A stretch of 64,000 nucleotides of DNA, taken from positions 519,345 to 583,344 of the forward strand of contig NZ_WUUT01000001.1 in assembly GCF_009831575.1 (NCBI RefSeq), written 5' to 3'. This document shows positions 1 to 9,154 of this stretch, piece by piece; the stretch's first letter is position 1, and the number at the start of each line of letters is the position of its first letter. This stretch comes from Halovenus carboxidivorans. GTDB lineage: Archaea; Halobacteriota; Halobacteria; Halobacteriales; Haloarculaceae. A program made the position numbers and the translations under genes. The notes beneath the pieces were generated by a model, which was not told where the DNA came from, did no database searches, and was given only the letters and a program-made list of their open reading frames with translations.

Positions 1-1
1 G

Positions 2-382
2 CGGGACGAACTCAACCTCGTCGAACGGGGCGCGAACTACGGCTGGCCGGAGATTCGCGGCGACGAGACCGCCCCGGAGATGCGTTCGCCCGTCTTCCAC
101 TCCGGCGCGTACGAGACCCGGGCTCCGGCGGGGACGGCCGCCGTCGACGGCAGCGTGTTCTTCGCCGGGCTACGCGGCGAACGCCTGTACGAGGCGACGA
201 TCACCGGCGAACGAGTGAGCGCCTTCACCGCGCACTTCTCTGGCGACTTCGGTCGGATCCGCGGCGTCACGGTCGGCCCCGACCGGGAGTATCTCTACCT
301 CACGACCAGCAACACCGACGGCCGCGGCGAGCCGGGGGCGGACGACGACCGACTGATTCGGATCCCCCTGGCGGCCTTTTGA
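2..382 (+). CDS. PQQ-type sugar dehydrogenase, C-terminal part
   Basis: This is the last 126 codons of a gene that begins before the window. The visible part starts R-D-E-L-N-L-V and contains GANYGWPEI and a GSVFFAGLRGERLYEA stretch. Both are typical of the last blades of the soluble aldose/sorbosone dehydrogenase beta-propeller (GSDH family), which oxidises sugars with PQQ or a related cofactor, usually outside the cytoplasm. Signal peptide and active site lie outside the window, so export and cofactor cannot be judged. It lies upstream of a second sugar-oxidising system (GMC enzyme at 2959), but an epimerase and a transporter intervene, so a functional link is only suggestive. Confidence 0.8.
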   Translation, partial: RDELNLVERGANYGWPEIRGDETAPEMRSPVFHSGAYETRAPAGTAAVDGSVFFAGLRGERLYEATITGERVSAFTAHFSGDFGRIRGVTVGPDREYLYLTTSNTDGRGEPGADDDRLIRIPLAAF

Positions 383-425
383 TCGGACCGAAACCTGTTT
401 GTGCGATCCTCCTGACAGGTGGCGT

Positions 426-1391
426 ATGGCCGGACAGAACACGGGCGTCGTCCTCGCGGCGATGATCGCCAACGGAGCAATCGCGGTGTTGAAGTTCATC
501 GGCTATCTGCTCACGGGGAGTCCGTCGATGCTCGCGGAGACGTATCACTCGATTTCCGACACCGGCAACCAGGTGTTGCTCCTGATCGGGATCAAGTACA
601 GCCAGCGCGGGGCCACGGAAGTCCACCCCTACGGCTACGGCAAAGCGCAGTTTTTCTTCGCCTTTCTCGTCTCGGTGCTACTGTTCGGTGTCGCCGGGTG
701 GGAGAGCCTGAAACACGGGATCCACGAACTCCGGGCCGGCGGTCACGGAACCGAGACCGGCGCGGCCGAGTTCCTCAGCTTCACACTCGACGTCTCGCTT
801 CCGGTCGACGCCTTCTGGGTATCGGTCGCGATTCTAGTGGGCGCAATCCTCTTCGAGACGTACGCCTTCGTGAAGGCTCGGGCCGAACTCAAACGGCAGA
901 TGGACGAGTACGGCTGGTCGGGCTACCGGGAAACCTTCTCCGAGACCAGCGATATCACGACGCTGACAGCCTTTACCGAGGACACGATCGCGCTAATCGG
1001 TCTCGTCGTCGCGCTGGTCGGCCAGGCGGCCTCCCGAGCGACCGGCAACCCGACCTACGACTCCCTCGGTGCGGTGGTCATCGGCGTGTTGCTGATGCTC
1101 TTTGCGCTGTTGCTCGCCTTCGAGAACAAGCGGCTGATCCTCGGGGAGAGTCTCGCCACGGACGTGGAACGGGATCTACAGGCCGCCATCACCGATCACG
1201 ACGGCGTCGCCCACGTCGACGACTTCCGGACGATGTTCATCGGCACGGGCCAGGTTCTCGTCACGGCGGACGTAAGCTTCGACTCGGGACTCGAAACCGG
1301 TGAGATCGACGAGGACATCCAGCAACTCGAATCGAAGTTGGAGGGGATCGACGACCGCGTGAAACTGGTCTACATCGAGCCCCGACTCTGA
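426..1391 (+). CDS. Cation diffusion facilitator (CDF) family transporter
   Basis: A 321-residue membrane protein of the CDF family, which exports divalent metals (Zn, Fe, Mn, Co) by proton antiport. About six membrane segments are visible. The segment AETYHSISDTGNQ carries the HxxxD metal site of helix 2, and the matching site in helix 5 reads TAFTEDTIAL, a variant seen in a CDF subgroup. A soluble C-terminal domain follows (GTGQVLVTADVSF). I chose the ATG at 426 because the residues added by the upstream TTG are not family-like. An ACCTGT-N16-ACAGGT inverted repeat (393-420) sits just before the start and could be an operator. Metal specificity is not readable, although the neighbouring iron-type regulon makes iron or manganese worth testing. 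Confidence 0.9.
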   Translation: MAGQNTGVVLAAMIANGAIAVLKFIGYLLTGSPSMLAETYHSISDTGNQVLLLIGIKYSQRGATEVHPYGYGKAQFFFAFLVSVLLFGVAGWESLKHGIHELRAGGHGTETGAAEFLSFTLDVSLPVDAFWVSVAILVGAILFETYAFVKARAELKRQMDEYGWSGYRETFSETSDITTLTAFTEDTIALIGLVVALVGQAASRATGNPTYDSLGAVVIGVLLMLFALLLAFENKRLILGESLATDVERDLQAAITDHDGVAHVDDFRTMFIGTGQVLVTADVSFDSGLETGEIDEDIQQLESKLEGIDDRVKLVYIEPRL

Positions 1392-1440
1392 GGCCGCCCC
1401 CGATCAGAAGGTCTACTACCTCGGCCGTCCAGGATCGGAT

Positions 1441-2367
1441 ATGTCACTGTCAGCCGAGCGGATTCTCGTCACGGGCGGTGCGGGCTTTGTCGGCTCACAT
1501 CTCGTCGAGCGACTACTCGCGGACGGCCACGACGTGCGCGTGGTCGACGACCTCTCGAACGGAAACGAGACGTGGCTCCCCGACGAGGTGGAACTAGTCA
1601 CCGGCGATCTGGCGGATCCGGAGATAGCCGCGGAGGCGATCACCGCCGACCTCGACCTCGTCGTTCACCTCGCGGCCGACAAAGACGCCTCCCGGGACGA
1701 CATCGCCCAGTTTCAGTCGAACACGACGCTGACCGAGACGGTGCTGGATCGCATGGAGGCGGTCGGCCTCGATCGGATCGCATTCACCTCCTCCTCGACG
1801 GTCTACGGCGAGGCCCCTCGGCCGACGCCGGAGGATTTCGCCCCGCTGGAACCGATCAGCATCTACGGCGCGGGTAAACTCGCCGAGGAGAGTCTACTTT
1901 CGGTCTACGGCCACAGCCACGGCTTCACGGTCTGGACCTTCCGGTTCGCCAACGTCGTCGGCCCGCGGCTCCGGGGGGCGGTCGTCCCGGATTTCATCGA
2001 GAAACTCCGCGCCGATCCCGACCACCTCGAAATTCTCGGTAACGGCCGCCAGGAGAAGTCCTACCTCCACATCGAGGACTGCGTCGACGCCATGTTGCAC
2101 GTGATCGAACACACCGACGATCCGGTCAACACGGTCAACCTCGGCACCCGGACGACGACCTCCGTCGACCGCATCGCGAGTATCGTCGCCGAGGAGATGG
2201 GCGTCGACCCCGACCGATCCTACACCGGCGGCGACCGGGGCTGGACCGGCGACGTACCGAAGATGCGCCTCTCGATCGAGAAACTCGCCGCGCTCGGCTG
2301 GGAGCCGACGCGGTCGAGCGACGAGGCGATCCGGGCGGCGACCCGAGAACTGCTCACAGAGCTGTAG
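1441..2367 (+). CDS. NAD-dependent epimerase/dehydratase (UDP-glucose 4-epimerase-like)
   Basis: A 308-residue extended short-chain dehydrogenase. It begins with the NAD-binding GGAGFVGSH motif (residues 12-20), has a TSSSTVYGE active-site strand, and the catalytic Tyr142-x3-Lys146 pair. The FRFANVVGPR and GNGRQEKSYLHIEDCVDA segments are typical of nucleotide-sugar epimerases and dehydratases. The likely substrate is a UDP-hexose. It lies 49 nt upstream of the iron-box operon at 2417 and could feed the nearby glycosyltransferases with a nucleotide sugar, but no iron box precedes it. The exact sugar specificity cannot be read from sequence. Confidence 0.9.
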   Translation: MSLSAERILVTGGAGFVGSHLVERLLADGHDVRVVDDLSNGNETWLPDEVELVTGDLADPEIAAEAITADLDLVVHLAADKDASRDDIAQFQSNTTLTETVLDRMEAVGLDRIAFTSSSTVYGEAPRPTPEDFAPLEPISIYGAGKLAEESLLSVYGHSHGFTVWTFRFANVVGPRLRGAVVPDFIEKLRADPDHLEILGNGRQEKSYLHIEDCVDAMLHVIEHTDDPVNTVNLGTRTTTSVDRIASIVAEEMGVDPDRSYTGGDRGWTGDVPKMRLSIEKLAALGWEPTRSSDEAIRAATRELLTEL

Positions 2368-2395
2368 ACGGGGCGGTTTCGACGAGTATAAGGGT

Positions 2396-2409
2396 TTAGG
2401 CAGACCTAA
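2396..2409 (+). promoter_or_regulatory. Iron-box-like palindrome A (TTAGGCAGACCTAA)
   Basis: Palindrome TTAGG-CAGA-CCTAA, 8 to 21 nt upstream of the ATG at 2417. A TATA-like GTATAAG lies at 2386-2392, about 27 nt before the start, so the transcript is probably leaderless and the site lies between TATA box and transcription start, a typical repressor position. The half-sites match those of DtxR/IdeR iron repressors; the exact 14-mer recurs at 4561 and 11550. Confidence 0.75.
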
Positions 2410-2416
2410 TCCGGGT

Positions 2417-2962
2417 ATGGAGCTGACCCGCCGTGACGCCGTCGCCGCGCTGGCCGCAATCGGTGGTGCCGGCGGCGCGGCCTACGGCTACTCCCGTCTT
2501 CGCGACGACGACTCCCCGGAGCCGTCGAGCCCCTCTGACGAGCACGTCCTCGACACGATGCAGGCGGTCGCGGAGGTCGTCTATCCGAGCGAACTCTCGG
2601 GAAGAGAGGCGTTCGTCGAGGAGTTTGCCAGCGCGCGGCTGGCGACCGACGACCACGGCGCGGGGATCAGAGAGGCGGTGGCGGTTCTGGACGACCACAC
2701 CGATACCTGGTACGACGAACAGTTCGTCTCGCTCCCGGCAGTCGTCCGTGAGAACGCCCTCGAAAACTTGGGCGCGGACGTCGCGGACGAGGATCCGACT
2801 GGCTCGACGGCCGAGCGGGTCCGTTACTATCTCGTCAACGAACTGTTGCTCGCGCTGTACAGTTCACCGACCGGCGGGAAACTCGTCGGCATCGAGAACC
2901 CGCAGGGCCACCCCGGCGGCATCGAGAGCTACCAGCAGGGCCCGGACGCACTCGACAGATGA
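2417..2962 (+). CDS. Gluconate 2-dehydrogenase subunit 3-like protein, Tat-signalled
   Basis: A 181-residue protein resembling the small subunit (subunit 3) of membrane-linked FAD sugar and gluconate dehydrogenases. The N-terminus has a twin-arginine pair (LTRRDAV, residues 4-10) followed by a short Ala/Gly-rich hydrophobic stretch, which suggests Tat export. The central part (ALYSSPTGGKLVGIENPQGH) is typical of the family. The stop overlaps the start of the GMC gene (ATGA, 2959-2962), so both are translated together. In bacterial homologues the small subunit carries the signal and takes the flavoprotein across the membrane. The start is supported by the TATA and iron box at the expected distance. 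Confidence 0.85.
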   Translation: MELTRRDAVAALAAIGGAGGAAYGYSRLRDDDSPEPSSPSDEHVLDTMQAVAEVVYPSELSGREAFVEEFASARLATDDHGAGIREAVAVLDDHTDTWYDEQFVSLPAVVRENALENLGADVADEDPTGSTAERVRYYLVNELLLALYSSPTGGKLVGIENPQGHPGGIESYQQGPDALDR

Positions 2963-4545
2963 CCGACCGAACGCCCGTCTCCGACGCTTCCGTCTGCGTG
3001 ATCGGTGCGGGACCGGCGGGCGCGCTCGTCGCGGACAGCCTCGCCGCCGACTACGAGGTAGTGGTCCTCGACGCCGGCCCGCGGTTCGACCCCGACGAGC
3101 GCGTCGACCGCCAGGAGCGGGCCATCCGGCCCTACTACGACCGCCCCGACGTGTGGGAGATGGGCGGTCCCCGCGACGATCACGACGCCAGCGGCGAGTG
3201 GTTCTACCCGCTGAACCACGCCCGCGTGAAAGGCATCGGTGGCTCGACGCTGCACTGGCAGGGGATGGTGATGCGCCTCCACGAGGACGATTTCAATTCC
3301 GGCAGCGCCCGTGGGGTCGGCCCGGACTGGCCCATCGAGTACGAGGATCTGCGCCCGTACTACGCCCGGGCGGAGCGGGAACTGGGCGTCGCCGGGGCCG
3401 ACGACAACCCCTACGGCCCGCCCCGCGAACAGCCGTATCCCCTGCCTGCCTTTCCGCCCTCCTACAGCGACTCGCTGTTCGCCGAGGCCTGCGAGCGTCT
3501 GGGCATCGACATGCACTCGGTCCCGAACGCTCGCAACTCCGAGCCCTACCAGGGGCGCAGCCAGTGTGTCGGCTACGGCACCTGCCAGCCCGTCTGTCCC
3601 TCCGGCGCGAAGTACGACGCTACCGTCCACATCGACAGCGCAGAGCGCCGCGGAGCGACCGTGATCGACCGCGCTCCGGTGCAGTATCTCGAACACGGCC
3701 CCGAACGGATCGACGCGGCCGTCTACGCCACCCCCGACGGCGAGGAACACACACAGCAGGCGGAGGCGTTCGTCCTCGCCTGCGGCGGCGTCGAGACGCC
3801 CCGACTCCTCCTGCTGTCGGCGTCAGAGACCTACCCCGACGGACTGGCCAACACGAGCGGCGCGGTCGGCCGGTACTTCATGGACCACCTCTTCGCCGGG
3901 ACCGGCGGCGTCGTCGACGAACGGACGCGTCAGAACCACGTCGGCTTCTACACGAGTTCCTCACAGCAGTTCTACGACGAGGCCGACGAGGAGTTCGCGC
4001 CGATCAAACTCGAATTCTTCAACTACGACGGCCCGTCCCCGGTCGAGACGGCGCTGTCGGCCGACGAGTGGGGCGACGACCTGCTCGGCCGACTCCGCGA
4101 GGACTACGGCAACCACCTCGGCATCGGCGCGCTGGTCGAACAGCGCCCGCAGGCAGAGAGCTACGTCGGTCTCGGCGAAGAGACCGACAACCACGGCAAC
4201 CCGGTGCCCGACGTTCACTGGACCGTCGACGACCGCGCACTGCGGACTATCGAACGGGCTAACAGGATTCAGGAGCGGATCCTGAACGAACTCGACGCGG
4301 AAATCACCTGGCAGGTCGGTCCCGACGGAACCGGGCCCGCCTACCACCACATGGGCACGACTCGAATGGGGACCGACCCCACCGACAGCGTCGTCGACCC
4401 GGAGTGTCGCACGCACGACCTCGACAACTGCTGGATCGCCTCCAGCAGCGTCTTCCCGACCGGCGGCGCGGTCAACCCGACGCTGACCATCGCCGCGCTC
4501 GCGCTCCGGACCGCGGACGCAATCGACCGCTCGCTCGATAGTTGA
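2959..4545 (+). CDS. GMC family FAD oxidoreductase with 3Fe-4S-like Cys motif
   Basis: A 528-residue glucose-methanol-choline oxidoreductase and the probable catalytic subunit of an extracytoplasmic sugar, alcohol or gluconate dehydrogenase. FAD binding is shown by VIGAGPAGALVADSL (residues 14-28) and by the C-terminal GGAVNPTLTIAALALRTAD segment. HHMGTTRMG is close to the conserved C-terminal GMC motif. Cys203-x5-Cys209-x3-Cys213-Pro has the spacing of the [3Fe-4S] cluster in bacterial FAD-glucose dehydrogenase large subunits. It has no signal peptide, so export would depend on the Tat-signalled partner encoded just upstream. No cytochrome subunit is nearby, so the electron acceptor is unknown. 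It is cotranscribed from the iron-box promoter at 2396. Confidence 0.88.
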   Translation: MTDRTPVSDASVCVIGAGPAGALVADSLAADYEVVVLDAGPRFDPDERVDRQERAIRPYYDRPDVWEMGGPRDDHDASGEWFYPLNHARVKGIGGSTLHWQGMVMRLHEDDFNSGSARGVGPDWPIEYEDLRPYYARAERELGVAGADDNPYGPPREQPYPLPAFPPSYSDSLFAEACERLGIDMHSVPNARNSEPYQGRSQCVGYGTCQPVCPSGAKYDATVHIDSAERRGATVIDRAPVQYLEHGPERIDAAVYATPDGEEHTQQAEAFVLACGGVETPRLLLLSASETYPDGLANTSGAVGRYFMDHLFAGTGGVVDERTRQNHVGFYTSSSQQFYDEADEEFAPIKLEFFNYDGPSPVETALSADEWGDDLLGRLREDYGNHLGIGALVEQRPQAESYVGLGEETDNHGNPVPDVHWTVDDRALRTIERANRIQERILNELDAEITWQVGPDGTGPAYHHMGTTRMGTDPTDSVVDPECRTHDLDNCWIASSSVFPTGGAVNPTLTIAALALRTADAIDRSLDS

Positions 4546-4560
4546 CGCGGCGACACTAAT

Positions 4561-4574
4561 TTAGGCAGACCTAA
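4561..4574 (+). promoter_or_regulatory. Iron-box-like palindrome B (TTAGGCAGACCTAA)
   Basis: Identical to box A. It lies 34-47 nt before the ATG at 4608. The likely TATA element (CTTAAC, 4579-4584) is 24-29 nt before the ATG, so this copy lies just upstream of the TATA/BRE instead of downstream of it. The geometry differs from boxes A and C and could mean activation or occlusion of the basal factors. Confidence 0.7.
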
Positions 4575-4607
4575 ACGCTTAACCGTCCCTAGTAGCAAGG
4601 CAGCACA

Positions 4608-5366
4608 ATGAGTCGAGCAGAGGACGAATCACCGGGTACAGAGGAGGAGCCATCCGTTACCGCCGTCGAATCGGTCGCCGACGACGAGCCGTACACGTTC
4701 GAGGACCTGAGTGTCGTGATGGGGACTTACAACGAGGAGGAGGCGATCGAGACGGTGCTGACGGATATCGAGGAGGTCACCGACGGCAAAGCGGAGGTCG
4801 TCTGTGTCGACGGGTCGTCCGATAGAACTCCGGAGATTGCCCGCGAACACGGTGCGACGGTGATCGAACAGGAACCGCAGGGTTACGGCGTCGCCGTGCG
4901 CGAGGCGATTCTCACGCCGGACCGACCGATCGTCGTCACGACCGACTGCGACGATACCTACCCGATGGAACAGCTCCCCGAGTTTCTCGACCTGATCAAC
5001 GAGGGGTACGACGTGGTCAGCGGCGACCGTCTCTACCACGGTGCCGAGGCGATGCCGGCGTTCAACCGACTCGGCAACCACCTCTTCGCCCTCGGCGCGA
5101 GCGTCCTGATGGGGACCCGCGTCCACGACACGACGACGGGCATGCGCGCGTACCGCCGCGAACTCGTCGAAGAGATCGAGTGGACCGAGAACACCGGCCT
5201 CTCCGCCGAACTGCTGATCCGACCGGTGATGCGCGGCTACGACGTTCGCGAGCACCCGATCAACTACGCCGAGCGCAAAGGCGAGACGAAACTCGACCCC
5301 ATCGAGGGCGGCGCTGCTATCGCCAAGTCAATCGTCAAGGTCGCGCTCGAAGAACGGTTCCGCTGA
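4608..5366 (+). CDS. GT2 glycosyltransferase, dolichyl-phosphate hexose synthase-like
   Basis: A 252-residue family 2 glycosyltransferase. VVMGTYNEEEAIETVL (residues 37-52) is the N-terminal nucleotide-binding strand, VDGSSDRTPEIA follows, and DCDDTYP (113-119) is the metal/nucleotide-binding motif characteristic of dolichyl-phosphate mannose or glucose synthases. A further YAERKGETKLDP segment near the C-terminus matches this subfamily. There is no membrane domain, unlike Haloferax AglD, which fuses such a GT2 to an LPG-synthase-type membrane region; a separate protein of that type is encoded at 11560. It is expressed alone from an iron-box promoter and converges on the GT39-like gene at 5373. 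The likely product is a dolichyl-phosphate-linked sugar; the donor is unknown. Confidence 0.85.
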   Translation: MSRAEDESPGTEEEPSVTAVESVADDEPYTFEDLSVVMGTYNEEEAIETVLTDIEEVTDGKAEVVCVDGSSDRTPEIAREHGATVIEQEPQGYGVAVREAILTPDRPIVVTTDCDDTYPMEQLPEFLDLINEGYDVVSGDRLYHGAEAMPAFNRLGNHLFALGASVLMGTRVHDTTTGMRAYRRELVEEIEWTENTGLSAELLIRPVMRGYDVREHPINYAERKGETKLDPIEGGAAIAKSIVKVALEERFR

Positions 5367-5372
5367 CGGTCC

Positions 5373-7430
5373 TCACTCGCCTTTTACGGAGAGATTCGCT
5401 CGCATCGAAATCCCGTCGCGGTGCTCGCCGGGCACGTACGCGGACTCGCCGCCACACCGCGAGGGGACCCGACACACCTCCAGATACGGCGACAGCGCCC
5501 GGTACTGCCCCTCCTCGCGGATCAGCGGCAGCCTGACGACGTACTCGAAGCCGCCGAGGCCACCCTGTCCGACGTAGCCGACCAACCGGAGGTCGCTCTC
5601 GCCGTCGTGGGCGACGGTGAGATTCTGCCGGAAGGCGGACGAACGGACGGCGATACTGCCGTCGTCAGCGACCACCGTCGCCTCGATTTCCTCGCTGATC
5701 CGGACGGTCGTGCTGTTGCCCTCGCCGTCGACGCTGGCTCGGAGTTGGATTACCTCCGCCGAATCCGGGACGCCGAGCGTGAGATTCATTCGCACCCGTT
5801 CGCCGCTGACGTGTTCGATCTGTCGGAGTCGCGGTGCGACCGACCGGCCGGTAAACGGTGCCCACTCGCCGCGGATCGTGTACCGGTACAGCGTCCGCTC
5901 GGGGAAGGCTTCTGCCACCGCGAACTCCCGGTGTTGGAGGGCGTAGATCACCTCCCCGTCGAAGCCGGGGTCGTTGCGCAGTTTCTGGAACGGGTGGTTG
6001 AGCCAGTCGCCGTACGGCGTCGGCAGATAGACCAGCCCGTTCTCGACGGACTGCTCCTCGAAAGGCTGGTAGGCCGTTTCGTACTCCTGGGTCGTCTCGT
6101 AGTTCTCCGCGAGCGGAACGGCGACCGCTCCGGCGGTCACCCCCGCCACGACGAGGACGGCGACGACTCCGATCGTCGGGAGCGCCCGCGCGGCGGGGCC
6201 GTCGAGCCGTCGCTGGAGGTCGACGACAGCCGACCAGAGCCACCTGAGCCCCACCGCGCAGAGTGTCACTGTCGACAGCAGCAGTCCGACGTGGTAGTAC
6301 GGACCGAGCACGGCGACGAGCCCGTCGCTGGGGTCGCCGAGTTCACCGAGGACGTTCAGCGTCCCCCAGAAGTAGACGTTTCCGAGTGTGATCGTCAGCC
6401 CCGTCCCGAGGACTGCGAGTAACCGAGGATCGGTCCGTCGCGTCGTGTCTCGGAGGACTGTGCCGGCGCCGACCGCAGCGATCACGCCCCCGAGCGGCGC
6501 GGCCGGCACCCACCGGGTGAGATAGTACCAGAGGTTCCGAGCGTTCGCTTCTATTGCCAGCGCGGGCGTGTACTCACGGTCGTAGCCGGCGATTTCCCGT
6601 TCACCGAAGCCGAGTCCGTCCCGCGGGGCGAAGGCCTCGTAGGGGAACAGCAGGGGGTCGCCCGTCATGACGGCGTTGTAGCTCAGCGCGACGGTGACGC
6701 CGACCAGGCCGAGCGCGGCGATGATCGCCTGTCGCAGTATCGTCGCCCGGTCGAGGCTCCGCAGCGTCCACAGCGCGTGGCAGACGAACGGGGTTGCGAA
6801 CAGCACGGCAGTGTACGGGCGTGCCCAGAAGGACAGCCCCACCACCGCCCCGGCGACGGCGGCCCACCGTCCGCTGTCGAGGCGGTCGGCCCGAAGATAC
6901 GCCCACGCGAACAGCAGATTCAACGTGAACGCCGGCACGTACGGGAGAAAGACCGCCGCCTGGAGGACGAACAGCGGTGAGACGACGAGTAGCCCCGCCG
7001 CGAGCAGTCCGGTTCTGTCGTCGATCACCTCGCTGACGACGGCGTCGGTCAGCGCGACGGCCAGCGCGGCCAGCACGGCCAGCGTGAGCCGATACGAGCC
7101 GACGAGACCGCCGAGCGCGAACAGCCCGGCCGTGACCGGCGTGTACTTGGGGTAGATTCCCTCGCCCTCGGCGACGAAAAACCACGGCCGAAACGACTCC
7201 TCGACGGGTGGGTACATCCGCAACTGCCCGTCGAGCAGCATCTCCGCCTGCTGGAGATAGACGGCCTCGTCGTGGTTGGACGTCAGATGCGGGAAGACGC
7301 CCTCCCCGATCAGAAAGACGCCGACGCCGGCCAGCACCGCCAGTACCAACGTGGCCTGTCGGTCCCGGGTCAACTCCGAGCGGCACCGCTCTCGCAGTCG
7401 ATCGAGTCGGGTGTCGGCCGTCGCCGTCAT
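5373..7430 (-). CDS. GT39-like (PMT/ArnT-type) membrane glycosyltransferase
   Basis: A 685-residue polytopic protein. A short cytoplasmic N-terminus is followed by a first membrane helix and the external-loop motif SNHDEAVYLQQA, in which Asp54-Glu55 match the acidic pair of GT-C enzymes. About eleven helices follow, then a soluble C-terminal domain of roughly 230 residues rich in beta strands. GT-C enzymes take sugars from polyprenyl- or dolichyl-phosphate and add them to proteins, lipids or glycans on the outer face, as AglS does in haloarchaeal N-glycosylation. The ATG at 7430 was preferred to the upstream extension, which overlaps the permease gene out of character. It is the third gene of the iron-transport unit (10333 to 5373), an unexpected partner there. 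Confidence 0.82.
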   Translation of the reverse strand: MTATADTRLDRLRERCRSELTRDRQATLVLAVLAGVGVFLIGEGVFPHLTSNHDEAVYLQQAEMLLDGQLRMYPPVEESFRPWFFVAEGEGIYPKYTPVTAGLFALGGLVGSYRLTLAVLAALAVALTDAVVSEVIDDRTGLLAAGLLVVSPLFVLQAAVFLPYVPAFTLNLLFAWAYLRADRLDSGRWAAVAGAVVGLSFWARPYTAVLFATPFVCHALWTLRSLDRATILRQAIIAALGLVGVTVALSYNAVMTGDPLLFPYEAFAPRDGLGFGEREIAGYDREYTPALAIEANARNLWYYLTRWVPAAPLGGVIAAVGAGTVLRDTTRRTDPRLLAVLGTGLTITLGNVYFWGTLNVLGELGDPSDGLVAVLGPYYHVGLLLSTVTLCAVGLRWLWSAVVDLQRRLDGPAARALPTIGVVAVLVVAGVTAGAVAVPLAENYETTQEYETAYQPFEEQSVENGLVYLPTPYGDWLNHPFQKLRNDPGFDGEVIYALQHREFAVAEAFPERTLYRYTIRGEWAPFTGRSVAPRLRQIEHVSGERVRMNLTLGVPDSAEVIQLRASVDGEGNSTTVRISEEIEATVVADDGSIAVRSSAFRQNLTVAHDGESDLRLVGYVGQGGLGGFEYVVRLPLIREEGQYRALSPYLEVCRVPSRCGGESAYVPGEHRDGISMRANLSVKGE

Positions 7431-7464
7431 ACTGTTCTCACCTCCTCTCCGAGCGCCCGGTGGC

Positions 7465-9129
7465 TCAGGTGCCGTCGTAGCCGTCCTGCCGAAGGATGAC
7501 GACCATCGACAGTGCCGAGACACAGACCAAGAGTAGCGCCGGCACGGCGGCCTGACCGTAGTATGCGGCTTCCTGGACCTGCCAGATGTAGGTGACGACC
7601 GTCTGGCTGCCGATCGGTGCCAGGATGAGCGTCGCCGGCAACTCCTTCATCGTCGTCAGGAAGACCAGCGCTCCGCCCGCGACCAGCCCCGGGGTGATCT
7701 GCGGTAACACCACTCGACGGAACGACCGCAGCGGCGAATCGCCCATCGACCGAGCGGCCTCGACGTACTTGGGGTCGACCTGCAGAATCGAGGATTTCAT
7801 CGTTCCGATGGCCTGCGGGACGAACCGGATCACGTACGCGAACACGAGGATAACGACCGTCTTGTACAGCGCCACCCGGAGCCCGAAGGAGATCAGCGCG
7901 AGACCGACGACGATCCCCGGGGTCGCGTAGCCGATGTAGCTGGCTCGTTCGGGCAGCGAGGCCAGCCTGGAGTCGCCCCGAGCGGAGAGATACGCGAGCG
8001 GCAGGCCGACCACCACAGAGATGATCGCCGCCGCGAGCGAGACGCTCATCGAGTTGAGCACGTAGCCGAACTCGAACTCGAAGCCGCCCGCCGCGTAGCC
8101 CGGGGAGGGCCGGCGCAGCCACATGACGAGGATGCCGATCGGCAGCGCGAGTCCGAGGCCGGCGATCAGCGCACAGAACCCGACCGCCGGCCACTTCCAG
8201 TAGCCGAGACTGATCCGACTCGGGTCGCGGTCGCCGCTCGAGACGTACGCCCCCTCGTTGCTGGCGCTGATGCGCGACTCCAGCCGCAGGATGACGACCG
8301 TCAACACCAGCAACAGAAGCGAGAGCACGGCGGCCCGTCCGAGCGCGAAGTTGTCGTACCAGACGTAGATCATCCGGGTGAACACGTCGTAGCGCATGAT
8401 CTGCGGCGTTCCGAAATCCGACAGCGTGTACAGCGCCACCAGGAGCGATCCGGCCGCGATTCCCGGCTTGATCTGTGGCAGCGTCACCCGCCGAAAGGCC
8501 TCCCACCGGGTGTGGTTCAGCGTCCGCGCGGCCTCGACGACCGTCCCGTCGAAGGCGAGCAACGACGCCCGCGTCGTCAGGTAGACGTACGGATACGTGT
8601 ACAGCGTCAACACGAGCGTCGCGCCGAGCAGTCCGTATATCTCGGGCAGTTGTTCGACACCCAGCGGGGCGAGAATATCCTGTAAGACCCCGCGCGGACC
8701 GAACGCCGAGACGAAGGCGAAGGCGCCGATATAGCTGGGAATGACGAGCGGTAGCGCCGCGACGACGGTCCAGAACCGCCGGAAGGGAAGGTCGGTCTGA
8801 ACGGTCAACACCGCCAGCGGCACGCCGATCAGGATCGAACAGCCCGTGACGGTGGCGGTCAACACCACCGAGTTGACGATGATGTCGAGCGTGTTGGCGC
8901 TCGAGACGAACGCGGTGATTTCCTCGAAGCCGAGCGCGCCTGCCTCCCGAAGCAGCCACGCGAACGGCGTCAACAGAAGCAGCGCGATCAGCGTCGCCAG
9001 GAGGGCAAGCCCGACCGCGAACGGCCGCGAAGACTCGAATATCGCCTGTAGCCGCTGGCGTCCGTCGTCGAGTCGCGCCAGCAGTCGACGGCGACGGGAT
9101 CGTTCGGTTGACTCCGGTGTACCGTCCAT
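7465..9129 (-). CDS. Iron(III)-type ABC transporter permease, fused dimer
   Basis: A 554-residue integral membrane protein made of two homologous halves, each with about six helices. Each half has the EAA loop that contacts the ATPase: EAARTLNHTRWEAFRRVTLP in the first and EAARSMGDSPLRSFRRVVLP in the second. This arrangement is that of FbpB/SfuB/ThiP-type permeases for ferric iron or thiamine. It lies 25 nt downstream of the binding-protein gene and 34 nt upstream of the GT39-like gene. No ATP-binding subunit is encoded in the window, which is unusual for this type of transporter; it must be supplied in trans. The iron box in front of the unit supports iron as substrate. Confidence 0.9.
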   Translation of the reverse strand: MDGTPESTERSRRRRLLARLDDGRQRLQAIFESSRPFAVGLALLATLIALLLLTPFAWLLREAGALGFEEITAFVSSANTLDIIVNSVVLTATVTGCSILIGVPLAVLTVQTDLPFRRFWTVVAALPLVIPSYIGAFAFVSAFGPRGVLQDILAPLGVEQLPEIYGLLGATLVLTLYTYPYVYLTTRASLLAFDGTVVEAARTLNHTRWEAFRRVTLPQIKPGIAAGSLLVALYTLSDFGTPQIMRYDVFTRMIYVWYDNFALGRAAVLSLLLLVLTVVILRLESRISASNEGAYVSSGDRDPSRISLGYWKWPAVGFCALIAGLGLALPIGILVMWLRRPSPGYAAGGFEFEFGYVLNSMSVSLAAAIISVVVGLPLAYLSARGDSRLASLPERASYIGYATPGIVVGLALISFGLRVALYKTVVILVFAYVIRFVPQAIGTMKSSILQVDPKYVEAARSMGDSPLRSFRRVVLPQITPGLVAGGALVFLTTMKELPATLILAPIGSQTVVTYIWQVQEAAYYGQAAVPALLLVCVSALSMVVILRQDGYDGT

Positions 9130-9154
9130 CCATCTGGAGTTTGGCGTCTGCTCG

